Positions 35,301 to 41,801 of a stretch of 44,244 nt of DNA are shown in pieces. The notes under the pieces are model-generated. The model worked only from the letters and a program-made list of their open reading frames with translations. It was not told the DNA's origin and ran no database searches. Each line of letters begins with the position of its first letter. Position 1 is the stretch's first letter. The DNA comes from an uncultured Bacteroidales bacterium (GTDB lineage Bacteria > Bacteroidota > Bacteroidia > Bacteroidales > Muribaculaceae), in contig CACZNH010000026.1 of the NCBI GenBank assembly GCA_902782465.1, forward strand, positions 1 to 44,244, given 5' to 3'. The translations under genes were made by a program, and so were the position numbers.

Positions 35301-35751
35301 CCCACATCAGGATGTACCAGTCCTTGAGCAGGTCAAAGTTATAGACCTTGTCGCTGCGCAGGAACAGGTCCAGCGTCTCGCCGTAGAGGCGGTGCTGCGG
35401 ATTGGCCTTCAACTGCTCGATGCACTCCTCGCGGTTCCAGCGGATGATGCGCAGATAATCCTTGTGGTTCTCGTAGTCAAAGAACAGCTGTGCCACGTCG
35501 AGGGCGTTGGACACCAGTCGCTCGTTCATCCTTGCGCCGCGCAGGTGCTCGTTGGCCAGCTGCTTGAAGGCATTCTTCACCAGGTCGAGCTGGGCCAGCG
35601 GGCTGGGGATGGCGGTGCGCGGGTTCTCGCTCAGTCCGCCGTCCGGATCCTTGATGCGGGCGATGTCGTCGTCGCTGTAGGGGGCATGGGCAATCCAATC
35701 CTCCTCACCGTTCTTGGTCGTGTTGTTGCTGTATGATAATATCTCGCTCAT
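32308..35751 (-). CDS. Giant protein with an actin/Hsp70-fold (ASKHA) ATPase domain
   Basis: 1147 residues, cytoplasmic, without a signal peptide. The N-terminal 580 residues are of unrecognised type. An ASKHA nucleotide-binding core follows: phosphate-1 motif LIFAVDFGTTNTHVEW (near 583-598), phosphate-2 motif SYVSIDIGGGTCDTVIY (near 785-800) and adenosine motif IYFSGTGSKILNI (near 942-954). A C-terminal region of about 190 residues is predicted helical. There is no Hsp70 peptide-binding domain, so it is not a normal DnaK; a SrfB-type large ATPase is an alternative family assignment that needs a profile search. It lies 37 bp downstream of the tubulin-like gene, indicating one transcript. Confidence 0.82.
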   Translation of the reverse strand: MSEILSYSNNTTKNGEEDWIAHAPYSDDDIARIKDPDGGLSENPRTAIPSPLAQLDLVKNAFKQLANEHLRGARMNERLVSNALDVAQLFFDYENHKDYLRIIRWNREECIEQLKANPQHRLYGETLDLFLRSDKVYNFDLLKDWYILMWDRQVLGGTSPASVVMAAPALGTIDAIKVEQGVSLFGETRHLWQRDEDFVFYFYLLMNAYPTLRIHCGEVYAYMQKNLEPLRQNRPDLYRRITTVIPNLDALDEGRASTVLEQLEHNYDPFGGGIDVSVLGARFYHKRVLDIRTAASESDFVITPTLPQTKSELPLVLVNGFNGSVEHFRYIDKEWDSATQVYGGNVPLSDRKLPDTSIQYPFVTTDDFLTDSIVRLDSGCVIDTDHFFDGNLKPRTPQPTCGYLLPLKPLLFTYFDTDYLKGTIAGRHVIDIEEFADGSVMVTLRIRVKKGENRYIELSRKYFPINDHTWTFDERRGTGRVVGATLSTSIFPFVKTDANDDYTVQLFTMIESGGATLRFYKNGIKTDGLNVRDAIRSHSGYSTTYYDVDGSFDYMEVSVQNHLGRTSGVIIPQWKPYMPSAKELIFAVDFGTTNTHVEWAERGQPSRPFTFEYGAQQVLVASLHKPKSLEYAEQVQRVEFVPREIDNVYGFPLRSTLARNENSGMGSDLFSDVNIPFLYERRYFHGYEVTTNLKWKGDTELAKSFLRELTLLIKAKALLENADLRRTEIVYFYPVSMGGSDRDMLERTWVELFNTYIGADSDRLRSYPESLAPAYYYSGAEVAGSSYVSIDIGGGTCDTVIYQPSEDRMTSEPVAISSFRFAGNAIFGDGFTDKDADNNPLLQHYTRYFKQLIENDKAGHIAYLSSILNDIMAQKRSEDINAFLFSIENVEELRTLREIDRNLYSYNALLRNDSQRRLIFMYFYSAIIYYIAQAMKQRDYEMPKQIYFSGTGSKILNILGSQSRINMLTQTIIERVYGKQYTENFEIKQEIQCPKQITCRGGIKLENRRLEGQADVARYNATNVKRMRYCCSMLGDDELTMAQVESLEVRDKLVEKVKEFNQFFIDLCDATVKDEFGIENNVLRLFESVLSDNLANYLTAGINSFLKGRYNANDIVEDVPFFYPIIGVIRHNLLKNMRNDIISKFNQ

Positions 35752-35767
35752 TGTTTTTGATTATAAT

Positions 35768-35792
35768 CTAAACCTAAAGCCTAAAAACCTAG
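35768..35792 (-). repeat. Short single-arm heptad array between tubulin-like and actin-fold genes
   Basis: On the minus strand the array reads TAG-GTTTTTAGGCTTTAGG and starts with the TAG stop codon of the tubulin-like gene. It fills most of the 37-bp spacer. Confidence 0.7.
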
Positions 35793-37312
35793 TTGATGTT
35801 TTCGTAGCGCTCGGTGAACACGTTGTGGGCGGCCTTGTTGAACAGGTCGAGCAGCTTGTATTCCACCGAACGGTCGCTGTAGCTGGGATTGTTCTTGCTC
35901 AGCTTGTTCATTTCGGCCTTGAGCACGTCGTTGTCCACCTTGTAATGGCCCAACATGCGTTTTTTCACGCCGACACCCTCAATGGCATGTGCCATGTCGA
36001 TTTCGCCGGGTTTGAAGAACGCCACGCTGCGCATGTTGTCGTTCATCTCGGTGAGCCACTGGGCGTAACCCAGCATGAACTGCTCCACCAGGGTGCGGTA
36101 GAACTGCGAGACGAGGAAATCGCTCTTGATTTTGGGCGCATCCTCGGTAAAGCCCTGTCCGATGATGTCCTTGAAACCTGTGGTCAGGAACAGGAACAGC
36201 AGGTGGAACTTGCTCATCGGCTCATAGATGAGGCGACGCGTGCGGTGACCCAGCGACAGGAAATTGAGGCTCAGGTCATCCTTGGCGAGGGCATACTCAT
36301 AGGCTGTTGTGGGCAATGGGTAGCCGTCGGGGTCGGTGAGCTTGCTGTCGGGCACACCGGCAAAATCCAGCGGTGCCATGGCGCCAATCAGCTCGATGAG
36401 GTGGGCATTGTTGCGCTGTCCGTGCTCACCCGGGTCATACAGGTAGGGCTTTGACCTCACCTGGTCGCCCAGGTAATAGATGCTGTTCACGTTGCTGTCG
36501 TTGGCACCCGTGAGCGTGTTCTTGTAGTAGTAGAGCGCGCTCTGGGTCTTGACAATGAAGTCGCTGGTGGCAATGCGCTGGTCCTGCTTGTTGCCTTCCA
36601 GGGTGAAGTAGGGCAGCACAGTCAGTCCGCCGATGGGGGCGCGGCTCAGGGCGTCGCGGTTTTCGATGCCCTCGAGGTTGGCGGCCTGGCGGATGTTTTT
36701 CACCATGATGGGGAAACCGGCGGCTCCCGTTCCACCGAAGATGGAACTGATGAAGAAGATGCGGTCGCCCTGGCGGAAGATGTTGCTGAAGGCCTTGAAC
36801 TCGTTGCTGTCCTTAATCTCGTTCAGCGCCACGCTGCCGATGTTGGGACTGCCCACGAAGCCGATGTTCATCTTGTTCTCCAGCTGGTAGTTGGCAAACA
36901 GCAGCGACGTCAGCGCCTGGTTGGCCTCGTTCATCGTGTCATAGCCGATGAATTCGCGGAACTTGGCATTCTCCACGGCACCCAGGTTGAAGATGAAGGT
37001 GTCGCCCAGCGTCACGCTCGTGTTGCTCATGATTTCGCGCAGGGTGACGATGCGGTTGGCGAAGAAGCCCTCGGCATTGGGCTCGTTGCCGTAGAGTTTG
37101 CGACGGATGTCGCGGTAGTCGTTGAGTAATGCCTCGGTGCGCTTCAGGTCCTCGTTGGCCTTGTGCGGGTCGATGATGACAGGCACGATTTCCAGGTCAC
37201 GCACAGGCTTGCCGTTCTCGTCAAGGGGACGCACGCCGGCTGCCGACAGCATCAGCAGCGACTTCAATACCCTGGACCCGGTACCTCCGATAGCAAAAAG
37301 GAATAGTCTCAT
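35789..37312 (-). CDS. Tubulin-like GTPase-fold protein (Tubulin_2-type candidate)
   Basis: 507 residues, cytoplasmic. The N-terminus MRLFLFAIGGTGSRVLKSL fits a nucleotide-binding loop, VIIDPHKAN a ribose-side strand, and IFFISSIFGGTGAAGFPIM (residues 186-203) is a good match to the tubulin/FtsZ signature GGTG(S/T)G with Ala at one position. The tubulin-like bacterial family Tubulin_2 is the best fit I can name. No NxDxxE T7 loop, which completes the GTPase site between subunits, is recognisable, so polymer-driven hydrolysis is uncertain. It lies between the four-TM gene and the giant actin-fold gene. Confidence 0.72.
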   Translation of the reverse strand: MRLFLFAIGGTGSRVLKSLLMLSAAGVRPLDENGKPVRDLEIVPVIIDPHKANEDLKRTEALLNDYRDIRRKLYGNEPNAEGFFANRIVTLREIMSNTSVTLGDTFIFNLGAVENAKFREFIGYDTMNEANQALTSLLFANYQLENKMNIGFVGSPNIGSVALNEIKDSNEFKAFSNIFRQGDRIFFISSIFGGTGAAGFPIMVKNIRQAANLEGIENRDALSRAPIGGLTVLPYFTLEGNKQDQRIATSDFIVKTQSALYYYKNTLTGANDSNVNSIYYLGDQVRSKPYLYDPGEHGQRNNAHLIELIGAMAPLDFAGVPDSKLTDPDGYPLPTTAYEYALAKDDLSLNFLSLGHRTRRLIYEPMSKFHLLFLFLTTGFKDIIGQGFTEDAPKIKSDFLVSQFYRTLVEQFMLGYAQWLTEMNDNMRSVAFFKPGEIDMAHAIEGVGVKKRMLGHYKVDNDVLKAEMNKLSKNNPSYSDRSVEYKLLDLFNKAAHNVFTERYENIN

Positions 37313-37323
37313 TTATGTTTTGT

Positions 37324-37410
37324 AGTTTTCAGTTTTCAGTTTTCAGTTGTCAGTTTTCAGTCCCTAGTTGGATTCCTCCTAGAGCCTAGAGCCTAACGCC
37401 TAAAGCCTAT
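37324..37410 (-). repeat. Mixed heptad-repeat spacer between the four-TM and tubulin-like genes
   Basis: The left arm uses AGTTTTC/AGTTGTC units; the right arm uses CTAGAGC, CTAGAGC, CTAACGC and CTAAAGC. The two arms have opposite orientation but different variants, so pairing is only partial. The array runs up to the stop of the four-TM gene at 37410. Confidence 0.8.
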
Positions 37411-37865
37411 CATTGCGGCAGCGGCGTGTGGCGGCAGTTGCTGCTCCACCAGCGCATCGAGTAGGATGCCACGACGTAGAGCAGGGCGGCGAACAGCACC
37501 GTCTGCATTTCGAATTGGATAGACTCGCCCACGTACATCAGGCCGTTGTCGGCAAACACCGTGTCGTTGTAGATATAGCAAATCACAGGCGCCAGTACGG
37601 CAACCGCGCCTAGCACGGCGAGCCAGTGGTACCAGCGGTCAAATTTCACCGAGTTGATGGCATAGTAGTAAATGCCGGCGCCGCCCCATGCCACGAGGAT
37701 GGTGATGGCGGCAATCACGGGATAGACGTTCAGGTTGAACATCTTGTCGTTGAATCCCTGGTTGAAGTACATGACTTCCCAGATGTTGAATCCGTCGGTG
37801 CAGCTCAGGATAAAGAACAAGAGCGTCACCGCAATCCCGATAATCAAATAAACCAAATGTTTCAT
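37410..37865 (-). CDS. Four-span membrane protein of the tubulin/actin-fold operon
   Basis: 151 residues with predicted spans near 4-23 (LVYLIIGIAVTLLFFIL), 47-68, 80-100 and 115-138. It has no signal peptide beyond the first span and no recognised motif. The second extracytoplasmic segment is short and hydrophilic. A role as a membrane anchor or channel for the adjacent proteins is inference from context only. Heptad-repeat arrays flank it on both sides. Confidence 0.75.
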   Translation of the reverse strand: MKHLVYLIIGIAVTLLFFILSCTDGFNIWEVMYFNQGFNDKMFNLNVYPVIAAITILVAWGGAGIYYYAINSVKFDRWYHWLAVLGAVAVLAPVICYIYNDTVFADNGLMYVGESIQFEMQTVLFAALLYVVASYSMRWWSSNCRHTPLPQ

Positions 37866-37870
37866 ATTTT

Positions 37871-37947
37871 CAGTTTTCAGTTTTCAGTTTTCAGTACAAT
37901 TACTAACGCCTAACACCTAAAGCCTAAAGCCTAACGCCTAACTAACG
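37871..37947 (-). repeat. Mixed heptad-repeat spacer after the vWA-like lipoprotein gene
   Basis: Left arm: three TTTTCAG units; right arm (37901-37947): CTAACGC, CTAACAC, CTAAAGC, CTAAAGC and CTAACGC. On the minus strand the lipoprotein gene's TAG stop is the first part of the TTAGGCG array. Confidence 0.8.
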
Positions 37948-39393
37948 TTGCAGCTGGATGGTCACGTCAAAGAAGGAACTGCCGCCCTTCATCGCGTCAA
38001 ACATGCCGCCCAGCAGCTGCTCCAGACCAAGCGTCGTCGTGGCAAACGAGCTACCGGTGCTGGCATCGTCCATGCTCGATGACTGGTGAATCCATGCGGG
38101 CAGCTCGTTGCGCAGCGTGATGTGAACCTCGTCGCGCGGGCTCTTCAGGTCACCCACCAGCGTGAAGATGTGCGTCATGCCCTCCAGATATTCCTTGTTG
38201 TTGGCCGTGAGCATGCTGCGGTCGATGGGCTGCACCGTCAGGGTGTAGCCGTCAACGCTCTTCACGTCATAGTTGGCGGGGTTGGTCAGCAGGGCATCAT
38301 CCTTCATCAGGCCGCCCAGGTTGGCTGCCAGCGAGAAACACAGCTTGCCGGTCTGGCGGTCGCCGTCACACTTGGCGAGCACGATGCCGTCGCCGTGCTT
38401 GACGCGAAATCGTCCCGCATTATCCTTCCACTCGGGCAGCACACGGCATTCCACTTCGCTCGTTTCCTGATTGAAACGGTACTGGTTGCGCACGGCGGGA
38501 GCATCGAGCACGCCGCTGTAGCGCTTGTCCTGGGCCAGCAGGTCCATCACGTCGCTGTCAGCGATGATGACCAGATAGAACGGGCGTTTGCCGCTGTAGT
38601 TGAACGGCACGCCGTTATAGGGGTAGTACTTGCCGCTGTAGTCGCCCATGAACTGCTGCACCACCACGCTCTTGCCCTTGTAGCGGGCAAACACGCGGGT
38701 GGCAAGGCTGTTCTCCTCGTTGAAGATCTTGTCCAGGCTCACGCCATGGGTGTCCTGGGGCGAATAAATCAGGTCGCTCACAAGCACGCTCACGTTGCCG
38801 GGACGCTGTGCCTCCAGGATCTTGTTGAAAATCAGCTGGAAGTCGGTATAGCTGGCATCGCCGATGCCCGATGTGCTCTGGTAGATGTCGCGGTCCTGCA
38901 GGAACTCGTCCACCGAGTGCTGGTAGGGGTAGATGCCGTCGTTCACGATGTTGATTTCGACCTTGCTGCCCGCGGGGAAGTGGTTGATGATGTCGTTGAC
39001 AGCCTTCTTGAGCTGGCCGCCACCGCCGCGCTGGTCGTAGGGCACCATCGAGCCGCTGCGCTCAAAGTAGATGGTCAGCGACAGGTCTTCCACGCCACCA
39101 TAGGCGCGGGTGTCCCACAGCATCGGCGGACGCAGGTGGCTGCCGATTCCCTTGATGTACTCCGACATCTTCTTGTGGTCCACGCGGCCCTCGGGCGTCA
39201 GCAGGTCGGCGTATTTGCCGGGATTCTCGGTCACCAGCGAGCACAGCGAGTCATAGGCCGCCTTGGTGGTGTCACCACTCACCAACACGCTACGTACCGC
39301 CTTCTCAAGCTTGCCGTGCCCACCGCACGCAGCCAAACATGCCACGAGCATCATGCTCATCAGCAATATCGGTAATCGTCTCATTTCTATCAT
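37942..39393 (-). CDS. Lipoprotein with a von Willebrand A-like domain
   Basis: 483 residues; the alternative start MRRLPIL at 39384 is equally plausible. The lipoprotein signal ends in LAAC (Cys23). A vWA-like core spans about 104-280: LTIYFERSGSM carries E111-x-S113-x-S115 in place of the usual DxSxS MIDAS, GDASYTDFQLIF offers the threonine (T183) and VSVLVSDLIY the aspartate (D207). Several Tyr/Gly-rich strands follow. It is the first gene of the six-gene operon, with its own promoter. It is predicted to be membrane-lipidated and periplasmic; metal binding with a Glu replacing the first Asp is uncertain. Confidence 0.8.
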   Translation of the reverse strand: MIEMRRLPILLMSMMLVACLAACGGHGKLEKAVRSVLVSGDTTKAAYDSLCSLVTENPGKYADLLTPEGRVDHKKMSEYIKGIGSHLRPPMLWDTRAYGGVEDLSLTIYFERSGSMVPYDQRGGGGQLKKAVNDIINHFPAGSKVEINIVNDGIYPYQHSVDEFLQDRDIYQSTSGIGDASYTDFQLIFNKILEAQRPGNVSVLVSDLIYSPQDTHGVSLDKIFNEENSLATRVFARYKGKSVVVQQFMGDYSGKYYPYNGVPFNYSGKRPFYLVIIADSDVMDLLAQDKRYSGVLDAPAVRNQYRFNQETSEVECRVLPEWKDNAGRFRVKHGDGIVLAKCDGDRQTGKLCFSLAANLGGLMKDDALLTNPANYDVKSVDGYTLTVQPIDRSMLTANNKEYLEGMTHIFTLVGDLKSPRDEVHITLRNELPAWIHQSSSMDDASTGSSFATTTLGLEQLLGGMFDAMKGGSSFFDVTIQLQR

Positions 39394-39443
39394 TTTATGT
39401 CTTTATCTTTCTTTTCTTTGAAAACTGTACCTTATAAATTATG

Positions 39444-39475
39444 CAAAATTAGTGCAAGCCGAACACAAAAGCAAA
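39444..39475 (-). promoter_or_regulatory. Promoter of the vWA/tubulin/actin-fold operon
   Basis: TTTG (39475-39472) and TAATTTTG (39451-39444) on the minus strand are 20 bp apart. The start site near 39437 gives a leader of about 40 nt. A second TATTTTTG at 39515-39522 without a good -33 box is a weaker alternative. Confidence 0.72.
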
Positions 39476-39593
39476 TAATTCATTTGATTTTGTTGAGGCG
39501 CAGCCTAATTTATGCAAAAATAATGCCGTTTGCCTCATTGCCCACGAAAACCCGTGTTAAAAAATGTTTTCATTTTGCCGCTGGGCCGTCTCC

Positions 39594-40343
39594 CTATCGG
39601 CTCATCCAGTACTTGCGTTCGTCATCGCTCATCTGCTCGATGGCATAGCGCAGGGCGGTGCGCGGCATCTCGTGGGCGTGTTGTTCCAGGAACTGTTGCA
39701 GCAGGTCCATGCTGCAGCGTTTGCCCACCTCGCGCAGCATCCATCCCACGGCCTTGTGCATCAGGTCATGCGGGTGGTGCAGGTGCCACTCGGCGTATCG
39801 CAGGCACCACGACGGGTCGCCCTGTTGTGTGGTCTTCCAGGTGCACACCATGCCCATGCGCTGCTTCCACAGACAGGGACTGGCCGCCAAATCGTCCATG
39901 ATTTCGCGTTTGTCCCCTAATTGCGTGGGCAGCAATAGCCAGAATCCAAGGATTTTAGGGGCAGATAAATCGACTAGGTCCCAGTTGTTGGCCTGCTCGG
40001 CATGTTGCAGGTACATGGTCACGATTTCATCACGTTTCTGGATGGCGGTTTCGTCGTTCTCGAGCCGTTTCTTTGCCCATCGTCCGAATTTCTCGACCAG
40101 CATCAGCAGGCCGCACAGCCTCACCTCGTGCCAGCGTGACATGAGCAGTTCGGGCACCTCGTCCAGGGGCGTGTCGCGTTCGGCCAGTTTCACGACCTGA
40201 CGGGTCTGCGGCACTTTAAGCCCCAGGAACTCGTCACCCTCGCCATACTGTCCCGGTCCGGTCTTGAAGAACCCCATCAGCACTTGCCGCTGCTTCTCGT
40301 TGCGCTGCGACTCCATATATCCGATTATCTCTCTTGCTGTCAT
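39594..40343 (-). CDS. DNA alkylation repair protein (AlkD-like)
   Basis: A 249-residue all-helical protein of the AlkC/AlkD HEAT-like glycosylase family that removes bulky or positively charged alkylated bases. Family landmarks are MGFFKTGPGQYGEGDEFLGLKVPQTR at the N-terminus, EVPELLMSRWHEVR, ANNWDLVDLSAPKILGFWLL (the conserved Trp-Asp segment) and HDLMHKAVGWMLREVGKR. The product has no signal peptide. It is a monocistronic gene divergent from uraA, with its own -7 box. Confidence 0.92.
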   Translation of the reverse strand: MTAREIIGYMESQRNEKQRQVLMGFFKTGPGQYGEGDEFLGLKVPQTRQVVKLAERDTPLDEVPELLMSRWHEVRLCGLLMLVEKFGRWAKKRLENDETAIQKRDEIVTMYLQHAEQANNWDLVDLSAPKILGFWLLLPTQLGDKREIMDDLAASPCLWKQRMGMVCTWKTTQQGDPSWCLRYAEWHLHHPHDLMHKAVGWMLREVGKRCSMDLLQQFLEQHAHEMPRTALRYAIEQMSDDERKYWMSR

Positions 40344-40365
40344 CTTCAGTGCGTATTGATTGATG

Positions 40366-40373
40366 CAAAGATA
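40366..40373 (-). promoter_or_regulatory. -7 box of the AlkD-like gene
   Basis: TATCTTTG on the minus strand, 23 nt upstream of the AlkD-like start. It is divergent from the uraA promoter at 40450-40457. No -33 box was recognised. Confidence 0.6.
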
Positions 40374-40449
40374 CCGATAATTTGTACAATCCGCTCCTGA
40401 TGATGAAAACTTTTTCTATGGAGCCATGCCGATATACCGAAAAGAATTG

Positions 40450-40457
40450 TACCTTTG
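40450..40457 (+). promoter_or_regulatory. -7 box of uraA, fixes its start
   Basis: TACCTTTG lies 30 nt before the ATG at 40487. An upstream in-frame start at 40382 would precede the promoter and is therefore rejected. Confidence 0.65.
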
Positions 40458-40486
40458 TGACGGCAAAAAAGTCACCTTATTTTTCA

Positions 40487-41686
40487 ATGGAAACCGCTAA
40501 TCTATCCTCCGCAAGAAAGACCATTGTGGGCATCCAGTTCCTGTTTGTGGCTTTCGGTTCAACAGTACTTGTCCCGCTGCTCGTTGGTCTCGACCCCGCC
40601 ACCGCCCTGTTTACCGCAGGCTTGGGTACCTTCATTTTCCATCTTATCACCAAAGGCAAAGTACCTATTTTCCTGGGCTCCAGCTTCGCCTTTATCGCAC
40701 CCATCATCTCGGCTTCCAAACAGTGGGGCATGCCCGGCACGCTGGCTGGCATGGCTGGTGTGGCGCTGGTCTATTTCACGATGTCGGCCCTCATCAAGTG
40801 GCAGGGACGGCGCCTGCTCGAGCGGCTGTTCCCCCCTGTAGTCATCGGGCCTGTCATCATCTGCATCGGTCTATCGTTGTCGCCCGCAGCGGTCAACATG
40901 GCTCAAGAAAACTGGTTGCTGGCGCTCATCTCGCTCATGACGGCTATTCTCGTGCTTGTCCTGGGGCGGGGGCTTATCAAACTCGTTCCCGTGGTATGTG
41001 GCATCGTGGTGGGCTACATCGTGTCGGTGCTCATGGGACTGGTGGACTTCTCGGCTGTCAGCAGTGCGCCTTGGTTCGCCCTGCCGACAAGCATTACCCA
41101 TTTCAAGCTGCCGCAGTTCGCCTGGGAACCTTTCCTGTTCATGATACCCGTTGCCATTGCCCCAGTGATTGAGCACATCGGCGACGTCTATGTGGTGGGT
41201 GCCGTTGCCAACAAGGATTTTGTCAAGGATCCGGGTCTGCACCGCACGATGTTGGGCGACGGTCTGGCGTGTTTTGTGGCGGCCCTTTTCGGCGGTCCTC
41301 CCGTGACCACCTACAGCGAGGTCACCGGTGCCATGCAGATTACCCGCATCACCAGCCCTGCTGTCATCCGCATCGCTGCCGCCACGGCCATCGTCTTCTC
41401 GGTCATCGGCAAGCTGAGCGCCCTGCTGCAGAGCATCCCCAGTGCCGTGCTGGGCGGCATCATGCTGCTGCTGTTCGGCTCCATCGCCTCGGTGGGCATC
41501 CAGAACATGGTCAACCACAAGGTGAACTTGAACGAGACGCGCAACATCATCATCGTGAGTGTGACCTTGACGCTCGGCATCGGTGGCGCCATCATCCCGA
41601 TGGGTTCCTTCTCGCTGAGCGGAATCGGCCTCTCCGCCCTCGCCGGTGTCATCCTCAATCTGTTGATTCCCAAGTCCAAAGCCTAA
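40487..41686 (+). CDS. uraA: Uracil permease / NCS2 family nucleobase transporter
   Basis: With the ATG at 40487 ([18 protein letters not shown]) the product is 399 residues with about 12-14 membrane spans. NCS2 motifs are visible: [57 protein letters not shown] (the conserved glutamate on TM8) and [18 protein letters not shown]. Such transporters import uracil or xanthine with protons; the pattern is closest to uracil permeases, but purine specificity cannot be excluded. A monocistronic gene with a strong terminator. Confidence 0.9.
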   Translation: METANLSSARKTIVGIQFLFVAFGSTVLVPLLVGLDPATALFTAGLGTFIFHLITKGKVPIFLGSSFAFIAPIISASKQWGMPGTLAGMAGVALVYFTMSALIKWQGRRLLERLFPPVVIGPVIICIGLSLSPAAVNMAQENWLLALISLMTAILVLVLGRGLIKLVPVVCGIVVGYIVSVLMGLVDFSAVSSAPWFALPTSITHFKLPQFAWEPFLFMIPVAIAPVIEHIGDVYVVGAVANKDFVKDPGLHRTMLGDGLACFVAALFGGPPVTTYSEVTGAMQITRITSPAVIRIAAATAIVFSVIGKLSALLQSIPSAVLGGIMLLLFGSIASVGIQNMVNHKVNLNETRNIIIVSVTLTLGIGGAIIPMGSFSLSGIGLSALAGVILNLLIPKSKA

Positions 41687-41692
41687 TAGCAC

Positions 41693-41740
41693 TTGCCCCT
41701 CCTAGCCATGTGCGGCAAGGAGGGGCAAATTGTGTTTTTT
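41693..41740 (+). terminator. Terminator after uraA
   Basis: A perfect 11-bp stem pairs 41693-41703 with 41718-41728, followed by T6 at 41735-41740. Confidence 0.88.
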
Positions 41741-41801
41741 CGCTTAAGTGTTGTCAGTTTTCTGTATCCAATCACCTTAGACGCAGAAATCTGGCAACGG
41801 T

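Noticed and set aside
32311-35736. Open frame of about 1141 codons on the plus strand opposite the actin-fold gene
   Set aside because: It is antisense to a gene with clear ATPase motifs, has a low-complexity Val/Leu/Ala/Gln composition typical of the complement of a GC-rich gene, and shows no domain.
8393-37947. Heptad arrays considered as CRISPR arrays
   Set aside because: Units are only seven bases without unique spacers, and no cas genes are present.
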